Below, piece after piece: positions 25,401 through 37,400 of a DNA stretch of 64,000 nucleotides; within the stretch, counting starts at the first letter, position 1, and the number at the start of each line of letters is the position of its first letter. The notes below the pieces were generated by a model that made no database searches, had not been told where the DNA came from, and saw nothing but the letters and a program-made list of their open reading frames with translations. The stretch covers positions 1,550,001 through 1,614,000 of the forward strand of contig NC_064227.1 of the NCBI RefSeq assembly GCF_023101765.2. The letters are read 5' to 3'. The DNA comes from Spodoptera frugiperda. Lineage: Eukaryota; Arthropoda; Insecta; Lepidoptera; Noctuidae. A program made the position numbers and the translations under genes.

Positions 25401-28400
25401 CAGCGACACGGGCGCGGCGGAGAGCGCGTCCAGGGCGGAGGTATAAGTGTGTAGTTACCTTGTGCACGATGTCGAGGCAGTGCAGCGCGTGCAGCGACAC
25501 GGGCGCGGCGGAGAGCGCGTCCAGGGCGGAGGTATAAGTGTGTAGTTACCTTGTGCACGATGTCGAGGCAGTGCAGCGCGTGCAGCGACACGGGCGCGGC
25601 GGAGAGCGCGTCCAGGGCGGAGGTATAAGTGTGTAGTTACCTTGTGCACGATGTCGAGGCAGTGCAGCGCGTGCAGCGACACGGGCGCGGCGGAGAGCGC
25701 GTCCAGGGCGGAGGTATAAGTGTGTAGTTACCTTGTGCACGATGTCGAGGCAGTGCAGCGCGTGCAGCGACACGGGCGCGGCGGAGAGCGCGTCCAGGGC
25801 GGAGGTATAAGTGTGTAGTTACCTTGTGCACGATGTCGAGGCAGTGCAGCGCGTGCAGCGACACGGGCGCGGCGGAGAGCGCGTCCAGGGCGGAGGTATA
25901 AGTGTGTAGTTACCTTGTGCACGATGTCGAGGCAGTGCAGCGCGTGCAGCGACACGGGCGCGGCGGAGAGCGCGTCCAGGGCGGAGGTATAAGTGTGTAG
26001 TTACCTTGTGCACGATGTCGAGGCAGTGCAGCGCGTGCAGCGACACGGGCGCGGCGGAGAGCGCGTCCAGGGCGGAGGTATAAGTGTGTAGTTACCTTGT
26101 GCACGATGTCGAGGCAGTGCAGCGCGTGCAGCGACACGGGCGCGGCGGAGAGCGCGTCCAGGGCGGAGGTATAAGTGTGTAGTTACCTTGTGCACGATGT
26201 CGAGGCAGTGCAGCGCGTGCAGCGACACGGGCGCGGCGGAGAGCGCGTCCAGGGCGGAGGTATAAGTGTGTAGTTACCTTGTGCACGATGTCGAGGCAGT
26301 GCAGCGCGTGCAGCGACACGGGCGCGGCGGAGAGCGCGTCCAGGGCGGAGGTATAAGTGTGTAGTTACCTTGTGCACGATGTCGAGGCAGTGCAGCGCGT
26401 GCAGCGACACGGGCGCGGCGGAGAGCGCGTCCAGGGCGGAGGTATAAGTGTGTAGTTACCTTGTGCACGATGTCGAGGCAGTGCAGCGCGTGCAGCGACA
26501 CGGGCGCGGCGGAGAGCGCGTCCAGGGCGGAGGCGGCGGCGGAGGGCCGCGTGCTGCAGGCCTGCGCCAGGCACGCGCCCAGCCGGGACACGTCCGCCGC
26601 CGTGAACCTGCCGACATACATTCTTGTTGCATTACACGGAGAATATTATTCGATACTCCTCCCGCTGGAGTGACGCGAGCGAGGGGGCGTCAGACTTCAC
26701 ATCATGACCACAAACCTCTTCACGCACGGAGAAGGTTTGAGCATTAATCACCCGTTTGCTCAATGCGGGTTGGCAATTTATTCTTATAACTACAAATCAT
26801 CCCGTTCCTACTCCTCATTCAAGGCGGAAACCAGACCATGGCCAAGCTTGGCGACCATGGCCAAGCTTGGCGACCATGGCCAAGCTTGGCGACCATGGCC
26901 AAGCTTGGCGACCATGGCCAAGCTTGGCGAAAATGGCCAAGCTTGGCGACAATGGCCAAGCTTGGCGACCATGGCCAAGCTTGGCGACCATGGCCTAGCT
27001 TGGCGACCATGGCCAAGCTTGGCGACAATGGCCAAGCTTGGCGACCATGGCCAAGTTTGGCGACCATGGCCAAGCTTGGCGACAGTGGCCAAGGTTGGCG
27101 ACAATGGCCTGGTTTGGCAACTATGGCCAAGCTTGGCGACAGTGGCCAAGCTTGGCGACAGTGGCCAAGCTTGGCGACCATAGCCAAGTTTGGCGACCAT
27201 GGCCAAGCTTGGCGACAGTGGCCAAGCTTGGCGACCATGGCCAAGCTTGGCGACCATGGCCAAGCTTGGCGACTATGGCCAAGCTTGGCAATTACGGCCA
27301 AGCTTGGCCGATGGCGATAATGGCCAAGCTTGGCGAACATGGCCAAGCTTGGAGACTATGGCTATGCTTGGCAAACATGGCTAAGCTTGGCAAACATGGC
27401 TAAGCTTGGCGAACATGGCCAAGCTTGGAGACTATGGCTATGCTTGGCGATAATGGCCAAGCTTGGCGACCATGAGCAAGCTTGGCGAAAATGGCCAAGC
27501 TTGGCGAAAATGGCTAAGCTTGGCGAAAATGGCCAAGCTTGGCGACCATGGCCAAGCTTGGCGAAAATGGCCAAGCATGGCGAAAATGGCCAAGCTTGGC
27601 GAAAATGGCCAAGCTTGGCGAAAATGGACAAGCTTGGCGACCATGGCCAAGCTTGGCGACCATGAACAAGCTTGGCGACTAAGGGACTAACCTTTAGCAG
27701 ACAAGAGAATATCGGTAATCTTCGAAATTACTGATCCAATTCCAAAAATTCTTCTACTATACCTTGTGCGTTATAACAAGGTGCGGCTGACAGATGCCAG
27801 TATGACGTTGACGTCTCTCTTTAGGGATGGACATTAGAAAAATCTTTTTTTATCGCTATCGATACTCGCAGCATACATTTAATTCTCTTGAATTTTTTTA
27901 TTAAATGTGTGTGTTATTTAGTTGTGCAGTCTAACTACGTGTATATACTTGTCAAAATAAATATTTTATGACCGAGCCCTGAGGTGTTTCAGAGTTACAG
28001 TTTTACAGAACCGTGAAGAAAACAAGGATATATTAGTTTGTATATGTTAGATTAAGTACCACCACGCATTATCAATGGCGCCGGAAATGTCTAGAAAAAT
28101 GCCTACTACATATTTCTGCTCAGATAATGTCACTGTGGTTTGGGCAGAGAGAGCCGCGTCTACAGTGGATGGACCCACATAATTAAAGGTTTTTTAAGAA
28201 TGATAATTGAACGACGCACGATTTTCGTTTTTTATTCTAAAAAAACATCGACTACCTATCCATCGTAGCCGTACATCCCATCACTAAACACGACTATGGC
28301 TTTACGTTATACGCATAACACTTTACTTTATTTTTCATTTCATTAGATTTTAATTGAATACTAGAACATTCCGGTTGGTTTTAATTTAATTAACTACGCA

Positions 28401-31400
28401 TCCGAATGATTTAACATAATACGAATGTGATACAGCTAAAATATTAAGGCATAATTTTTAAATCGCAGCAACTTTCAAGAGTGATACGAAACGTTACTGA
28501 ATCTGTCAGCCGCACCTTGTTAGAGCGCATTAGGTATAATAGGAAGCTACAATAGCGCCGAGTGTGATTTTATGTCAAAACAAGAAATTTTCCGCGGACG
28601 AAGTCGCGGGCAGAAGCTAGTTTAATATATAGGCACTCACGTGGGTCGTATATGCTGGAAGATGAGCGGGAATATCTGCACGAGTGTGGTGAGGAAGTTC
28701 AGGGAGGGCGCGTACACCTCCACGGGCTTGCCGTCTTCTGATGCTGGAGAGGAAACCAAATCATACATTAAATATCATCACCATCCATCAGACATGAGAT
28801 ATCCATCTGTTCACAAAGGCTTTCCCTTTAGAAAGAAAGAAAATACGTTTATTTGGCACAGACAGGAGACTACAACTGGGCACTCGCTCACACTAGACAA
28901 TGCTCTAATACGATCACTAGTTACACGTTAACTTAAAGTATTAATTTATTCCAATGTAGTCTAGGGATCCTGTGGCATCAAGCAGTTATTTTTTGATTTG
29001 AAAAATTAAATTAAAGATTGTTTTTTCAGATTGATTGCATTATTTCAAAATTGTTAGTGTACATATGTTTGAAACAACCCGCTATTTTGTTTTATATTCT
29101 TTACAAATTGGTTTTATTGTCCTATTAGTTTTGACGTCGTATTGTCGTTACATTGTTCCTACATATATATACAATAGGTAAATGATCAAATAATGTATCA
29201 GAGATATTGTAATTTTTTTTTAAAAAAGAGTAACGATGGAATTTCTTGCTCGTTCTTCTCCATTCGAAGCTACACTTTGGAACGAGCGCCTAGCTTCACT
29301 GACAGACAGACTGACGGACAATTCAATTTGACGTTTCAAAAGTGCCTTATTTAGGATTAATTGAAATAAATGCTTTGACTTTGACTACAAATATTTAAAG
29401 TTATGAAGAAAATAAAAGTCTTTAGTCCTGTTGCCCCCACTGGGCCCCGAAGGTCTGAGTAAAGAGTACTAACGCGGCGGGTCGGCGGGCGCGGCGGAGG
29501 CGATGTTGGTCCAGGCGGCCCAGGCGGCGGCCCACACGCGCGCCATGAGCGCCGGCTCCACGTCCGTGGCGCGCCCCGCCGCAGACACCACCTCCTGGAA
29601 CGACTTCAGCGCGCCCACCGACACCTGCACACACAACGATCAGTGTTATTGTCGTTTCTCCTGTGAAGGGGTCTACACACCGGGGCTGGCGAGTAAACTG
29701 AATTAATTCTTTTATTTTTATATTTATTTATTTTTATTTCATTTAGTTGTATTTTCAAAGAAATAAGGTATTCAATGTTTATTTTATGTAATAATAGTTG
29801 TAATCAACTGCTTAAGGCTGATGACGAAAACTAAAACTATTAAAATTATAAAAACAAAAAATATTTTTGCGTTTTTCGGAACCATTCCGTATACACCCTG
29901 TATATTATAAGTTTTATTTTTATAATCTTGGTAACACAATCATTAATGAAGTTGTGATTTGTATTAAAACATGTTTTTTTTTAAGGGGATCAGGTTAGTA
30001 AGGTAGTGTAGTGTGTACCTCGTGACTCCTGCGCAGTGCGAAGTCTGTAATGTAGTCGAGCAGCGCCGTCCAGGACCTGGTGAAGTCTCCCACCGTGGTG
30101 AGGAGTTGGAACCGAGAGTGGAACACTCGGGCTACTCCGGATAGGGTCAGCACCTATTAACCACACATTTTAATAATTATTATTTATTTTCGTTATATTA
30201 TAAACACTCCTCTAGTATATAACAAGGGTCCATGAGCGGCTCCGATCGCATACCATCCGAATGCTCGTTAATCCTTATTCAATGTGGGTTGGCGATTTCA
30301 AACTTATAATAAAAAATTATAAAACCCAGTTTCCTCACGATGTTTTCCTTCACCATTTGTCAGTGGTGTCTAAATAATCTTAGAAAGTACATATAACTCG
30401 GAAAAAATAGAATTGATACATGCCGTTGGTAGGTTTTAAATTTGCACCCTCATGCATAAGAAGTGGGCGTCTTAAAGCTCTTGGTCACCAAGTGAGCTGT
30501 CACTCTGTGGGCATTAATTTTGGACTCGCGGCGTCCCTCTATAACCCTAGGCACTTACCTAGTATGCCTAGACATAATACGGCTCAGATTACCTGTGTCT
30601 CTGCCCATTGTTTCTGCGCTGTGTTCCTGGTGTGGTGTATCAGGATGTGGTCTCCCGTGTCCACCTTCTCCGAGCTTGCTATGTTCGACTGCTTCTGAAC
30701 CTGAACGAACAAGAAATCTTTAATTAATATAGCATTAACATTACACTATGTGCATTTGTTACATACGGCCATACTCAGAGATTTTTAATTTAATGGTTAT
30801 GTAACCCTTAAGTAAGTCCCTTTGTGATTGTTTTTGCAACAAGATAGTTACTAAGGAATAGTTAAAGTAATCATTAAATGTCTCTGAGTACGGCAGTAAA
30901 TCTTCATAAGCTAAAACTTCGCTCTATTAAAGTTAGTAGTCCCACAGCGGATTTTTGCAATAAATGCATAGTACTATTATTACCTAGTGATTGCACACGT
31001 GGTCACATCCTGGCGGTAAGCTCATTATTAATTACCATCCATTATCATCGACCTAATTGAAGTAACTAGCAGTAGCAGAGTGCACTGGGTACCTGTTCGA
31101 GCATGGGGAAGAGCACGGCGAGCAGCGCGCGCCAGGCGGGCGCGCTCAGCAGCGTGCCGTGCGCGCCCACGCAGCTGAACAACGTCTGGCACGCCGCGCG
31201 ACGCACCGGGGCGCGCGCCTCCGTGCACAGCTCGCCTGGGACAACATGGACTCATGAATACTTTGAAAACATTTTACCGGATACATTTCGGTGAGGGGGG
31301 GGGGATTTGCACAACTTAATCCCCCCTTGTCCTTTCCACTATCGCACTACTAGACAATCGGCGAACCGCCACGCTTTATGGCGGATATCCCACTCACTCG

Positions 31401-34400
31401 CATGAAGCTCTTAGTGCGAGTCAATAAATTTCAAGCTTCTTTGTGCGTACTACTAAGGAATGCTGTGGAATTCTTTGCCAGAGTCTGCACTTGAATGTCT
31501 TCAAGTCTCGAATGACTTATCACTCTGCGAGATAGCAGCCAAAAATCGACCCACCAAATCAAAAAAAAAAACTTTTGGCATTATCAAATGAGTATGGAAT
31601 GGGTATGAAGTGTAGCTAAGTAGTATAGCACTCACTGAGCCGTATGTAGAGACACATCCAGAGCTTGTCGAGCGGGGGCAGCGCGGCGTGCTGCGGCAGT
31701 ATGGAATGTGTTGTGTAGTGTAGTGCAGTACTCACTGAGCCGTATGTAGAGACACATCCAGAGCTTGTCGAGCGGGGGCAGCGCGGCGTGCTGCGGCAGT
31801 ATGGAATGTGTTGTGTAGTGTAGTGCAGTACTCACTGAGCCGTATGTAGAGACACATCCAGAGCTTGTCGAGCGGGGGCAGCGCGGCGTGCTGCGGCAGT
31901 ATGGAATGTGTTGTGTAGTGTAGTGCAGTACTCACTGAGCCGTATGTAGAGACACATCCAGAGCTTGTCGAGCGGGGGCAGCGCGGCGTGCTGCGGCAGT
32001 ATGGAATGTGTTGTGTAGTGTAGTGCAGTACTCACTGAGCCGTATGTAGAGACACATCCAGAGCTTGTCGAGCGGGGGCAGCGCGGCGTGCTGGGGCAGC
32101 TCGGGGCACACGGCCGCGTCGCTGGCCAGCGCCGCCACCAGCTTGTCGCGGTTGTGGTACAGGTAGTCCGAGATGTTCCACTAAGCGAGCCAACAAACAT
32201 ATCATCAGTAATTTAGGGATGGTGACTGGGTCAAAAATAAATGATTAAAACTTTTCAATACAATAAAATATTCAAAAATAATCACACTCTCATTCATAAA
32301 TTTGATGAACTACTTAAATTTCGATTTTTTCTAACTAAATTTCTAGTAATAAGTCTGCTATTTGACGTCAAAAACTTATGACGTCATGATAGAGTATTTC
32401 ATACAAAGTTCATAGAAAATATCGTTTTTGACGTTTCGAAAAAAGTATTGAATTTGACTAGTAGGAATCATGCTTATTTCGGTAAAACAAACATGTTAAA
32501 ACAACAATAAAATTGGCTAAGAGCTACTGGGCGCTCAAAGTCAAAGTCAAATCATTTATTCCAATTAAACCATATACTTAGGTACTTTTGAAACGTCATC
32601 AAAGAAAGAAATAAACAATAGTCTGTCAGTCTGTCCGTCAATCAAGCAAGCTAGGTGCTCCAAAGGGGGGAGGGGGGGAGGCTTAGTCTCCAAATGAAGT
32701 TCGTCCTGTGATGTTCAAAAACCAGTTTCTCGCGTTGTATGATCTTTCGGCTCACTCAACGGTCAGTTTATGATGGTGATGTGGGCCCAGTAGGGCTGAT
32801 GCCTGATCCGGAGCTGCGGACTACCTAGCGGGTTTACTGGGGCTCCGGCTCGAAAAGCAGGAGAAGGAACGGGGAGGTCTTTAGTCAGTAAGAGTCTGAC
32901 ACTCCCTCTCACCTCGTCCAAGGCGGCAGAAGTCATTGGATGATTTTCCCCCCTCAAAAAAATGATGGTGACTACGTACCATGAGTCCGACGGCGGTGAG
33001 GCTGATGTTGAGCTCCTTGGTCTGCGTGGCGAAGGCGGCGGCGGCGGCCAGCACCTGGCGCAGGCAGCGCGGGCCCGCGCAGCCCAGCAGGTCGCCCGCC
33101 ACCACCTGCGCGCACTGGAACGCCGAGCGGATCAACTGCTCGCTGCATCCGCACCATTATACTTCATTATTTATCTTACTCATATTATAAATACAAATGG
33201 TTGTGACTGTAGCTGAAACGCTCAGAAGAATGGGGTTCTCGATTTAAACATGGATACATAAATAGAAATAATCTGTATTCTTGATCTGCAAGTTTTAAAA
33301 AACAGTTCAACTGTCACTTAATCACGGTAAAACTGCTGAAGGGGTCGATATGAAATTTGTAACAGGGGTAGATTATGGTCTGGAATAACACACATGTTAG
33401 ACACAGAGGCTGTTTACCTGTGGTGTGAGGATATAGCGGAGATGATCTCCATCATGAGCGGCCAGGCGGCGCCGAGCTGGTCCCCGCGGGAGTGCAGCAG
33501 GCGCGCCGCGCACTCCAGCTGGCGCGCGCGCACGTCGCACTGCCGCACCGCGCACAGCTCCGACAGGGGCTCCAGCAGGAGGCGCTCGCGGGCCTACCGG
33601 GGCACACATCCTAGTCATATTATAAACTAGCTTCAGCTCCGACAGGGGCTCCAGCAGGAGGCGCTCGCGGGCCTACCGGGGCACACATCCTAGTCATATT
33701 ATAAACTAGCTTCAGCTCCGACAGGGGCTCCAGCAGGAGGCGCTCGCGGGCCTACCGGGGCACACATCCTAGTCATATTATAAACTAGCTTCAGCTCCGA
33801 CAGGGGCTCCAGCAGGAGGCGCTCGCGGGCCTACCGGGGCACACATCCTAGTCATATTATAAACTAGCTTCAGCTCCGACAGGGGCTCCAGCAGGAGGCG
33901 CTCGCGGGCCTACCGGGGCACACATCCTAGTCATATTATAAACTAGCTTCAGCTCCGACAGGGGCTCCAGCAGGAGGCGCTCGCGGGCCTACCGGGGCAC
34001 ACATCCTAGTCATATTATAAACTAGCTTCAGCTCCGACAGGGGCTCCAGCAGGAGGCGCTCGCGGGCCTACCGGGGCACACATCCTAGTCATATTATAAA
34101 CTAGCTTCAGCTCCGACAGGGGCTCCAGCAGGAGGCGCTCGCGGGCCTACCGGGGCACACATCCTAGTCATATTATAAACTAGCTTCAGCTCCGACAGGG
34201 GCTCCAGCAGGAGGCGCTCGCGGGCCTACCGGGGCACACATCCTAGTCATATTATAAACTAGCTTCAGCTCCGACAGGGGCTCCAGCAGGAGGCGCTCGC
34301 GGGCCTACCGGGGCACACATCCTAGTCATATTATAAACTAGCTTCAGCTCCGACAGGGGCTCCAGCAGGAGGCGCTCGCGGGCCTACCGGGGCACACATC

Positions 34401-37400
34401 CTAGTCATATTATAAACTAGCTTCAGCTCCGACAGGGGCTCCAGCAGGAGGCGCTCGCGGGCCTACCGGGGCACACATCCTAGTCATATTATAAACTAGC
34501 TTCAGCTCCGACAGGGGCTCCAGCAGGAGGCGCTCGCGGGCCTACCGGGGCACACATCCTAGTCATATTATAAACTAGCTTCAGCTCCGACAGGGGCTCC
34601 AGCAGGAGGCGCTCGCGGGCCTACCGGGGCACACATCCTAGTCATATTATAAACTAGCTTCAGCTCCGACAGGGGCTCCAGCAGGAGGCGCTCGCGGGCC
34701 TACCGGGGCACACATCCTAGTCATATTATAAACTAGCTTCAGCTCCGACAGGGGCTCCAGCAGGAGGCGCTCGCGGGCCTACCGGGGCACACATCCTAGT
34801 CATATTATAAACTAGCTTCAGCTCCGACAGGGGCTCCAGCAGGAGGCGCTCGCGGGCCTACCGGGGCACACATCCTAGTCATATTATAAACTAGCTTCAG
34901 CTCCGACAGGGGCTCCAGCAGGAGGCGCTCGCGGGCCTACCGGGGCACACATCCTAGTCATATTATAAACTAGCTTCAGCTCCGACAGGGGCTCCAGCAG
35001 GAGGCGCTCGCGGGCCTACCGGGGACACATCCTAGTCATATTATAAACTAGCTTCAGCTCCGACAGGGGCTCCAGCAGGAGGCGCTCGCGGGCCTACCGG
35101 GGCATACATCCTAGTCATATTATAAACTAGAACTAGCTTGAGCCCGCGACTTCATCCGCATGAAAAAGTGACGTGTAGAGCACAAATGCAAACATGACGT
35201 AAAAATAACATTACTTGGCTACTGATCTAAAACTATCATGTTTAATAAAGAATAACTCTGAACCGACTAAGATTTGGAACTTGGCACCATCACTTTTATT
35301 CAGTTCAAAATTACCTATGTAATGATGTAACACACATAGCTATTGGGACCAGATTTCATAGAAACCCTGGCATCCTCCTTTGTTTGACATAAAAAATATA
35401 CGATGACTAAAAGTTAGTGAACAATAATTAAACACGTGATTGTACTCATGATCACAAACAACTATCCCAAAAAGAACATTTTTGTAAACGAATCACGTGT
35501 TTAAATATCCTTTACTAATTACCAGTCACCCTATATATTTTTGGCGTCTTAAATATTTACATTTGGTGAAAGTTAATGTAGAGCTAACTTACCTCAGTGA
35601 CAAGACAAGGATTGTTGTGGTGGTACTGGAAGGCTGCCTGCACCAGGTACGTGATGGCTTCCACTCCCCACTCCCGCATCCTAATGTGGGGGTGTTGGCA
35701 TACCTGACATAAAGGAATGCGATTGTCACTACTAGTCAACTAATCAAGATCATATTAAGACGTAAAACTATTTTTAACCAAGTAAAAATACGAAATGGTA
35801 ATACCAATAATAGTATCATGAAATTAATTCCTGTTATGTCTCTGCCTACCCACATGGAAGACAGGCGTGACGTTATGTATGTATGTTAACAGAAGGGAGA
35901 TTATTTTTAACCGACTTCCAAAAAAGGAGGTTCTCAGTTTGACCTGTATGTATGTATGTTTGTACGCGCGTTATCTCACGTTTGGCCGAACCGATGTTGA
36001 TGCGGTTTTCACCATAGTATTATTCAAGACTTATGAGGAGTATATGAGAGATATTACGTAACTTAAAAAATAGGGAGATCTGTCTGTACGTTTGCCGGTA
36101 TCCAGCTGGAGTTATAACAAGTGAGTGAGTACTTACTTCCAATAAATGGTTAGTGATGGGTCGCCACATGACCTCTATCCTGTGCATGTTGGCTAAGCCC
36201 GTTTCCAGCAGTTTGGCCACCGCGAACAATGACGGTTCCTGGAATAAAATAATTACACATAATGTAATAAACATTAAATAATAGTCCGTTTAGTAAGAAA
36301 GTAAAATATTAAGGTCTTTTTGTCCAATGACTTCTCCCGCCTTGGGCGAGGCGGGAGGGAGTATCAGACTCTTACTGACTAAAAACCACCCCGTTCCTTC
36401 TCCTGTTTGTCGGACCGGAGAGCCCAGGTAAACCCGCTAGATAATCCGCAGCTCCGGATCAGGCATCAGCCCTACAGGGCCCCATCTGTGGTGGTCTGAT
36501 GGCTCTTTGAGGCGCGCGCGGAACGCGACGCAAATAGTAAGGTATACTACGTATATGTATAACTCAACACGAAAATGGAATCTCGACATGTACAATAATA
36601 TGAATTTATAAATTATTTTTTTTATTAATTTTATTTTGAAAGTTTACGTATAATTTATATCTAGTCTTACAGGAAGAACTTATTTTGGAGGGTTTAGTAG
36701 CTTTTAGGCTATGTCATCAAGTGATCCATCTGTTTGATCGCCGCTTCATACCAAAAAACCGATCTGATAATGTCGTAACTCACCCTATTAGAATAAGCCA
36801 ACTCCATAGCTTCGTTGGAGAGCTTGCACAGCGCGTCAATCAGGTGATGCAGCGCCACATCGTCCAGGTTCTTCGAAGACTCGAACACACGAGACAACAT
36901 CGCTGAAAGCGCTGCGAAGGTACAAACATAAACTTTAACGCGAGAAAAATATTTGTATGCTTCACGTGATGTTTTGTTCGTGATTGAAAGCGAGCGCTTT
37001 TATTATATTCTTCACCAATTTCTGCGTAGTTTAATATTTATGGAATTGTAATTTTAGGATTTTTCGTACGTAATGTATACATATTTGTTGGAAAATATAA
37101 TGTTAAGTACATATGGGGCCCACTAGAACTGATGCCTGATCCGGAGTTGCGGTCTACCGAGCGGATTTACCGGGACTTGTAATTTGGCGACTCAGGACAC
37201 GCGAGAGACGCTTAAAATGTAAGTATACACGTAGGTAGCTGAAAATCCTAAAATTACTCATTTCCAAGCACAATAATTTATATATGTATATAAAATAAAT
37301 AATGTAACAAATACTGAATAATTGAAAATTACGGCTTTCTCACGTGAAATGTAAGGTCCCGACGTGACTTGAAACTAGTAGAAGCTTCTATCGAATACTT

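Larger units (their letters stand above)
19270..33593 (-). other. mon2: MON2 exons 22-38 (C-terminal part, GC-rich)
   Basis: Exons: 33593-33418, 33142-32980, 32180-32036, 31235-31093, 30700-30593, 30153-30019, 29624-29474, 28743-28641, 26607-26460, 24608-24435, 24104-24006, 23550-23447, 22993-22842, 22130-22023, 21445-21346, 20814-20702, 19408-19270. Many of these exons (22, 23, 25, 28, 30, 31, 34, 38) are far richer in GC than their introns and encode alanine-rich helices. Exons 22, 24, 30 and 34 each have one edge amplified into a tandem array; for those I took the splice site next to the unique exon sequence, which is the only one keeping the frame. Confidence 0.87.

Noticed and set aside
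24727..26410. A ladder of identical 75-residue frames on the minus strand
   Set aside because: Each is a read-through of the 91-bp exon/intron unit in shifted frames, not a separate gene family.
26704..27690. Many overlapping long frames in all six readings (19-residue repeats such as MAKLGDHGQAWRPW)
   Set aside because: They arise because a stop-free 19-bp unit is repeated; all frames are equally open and none has gene context.
24659..35131. CRISPR-like regular arrays
   Set aside because: The units are directly tandem without unique spacers, lie in a eukaryotic gene and contain its splice sites.
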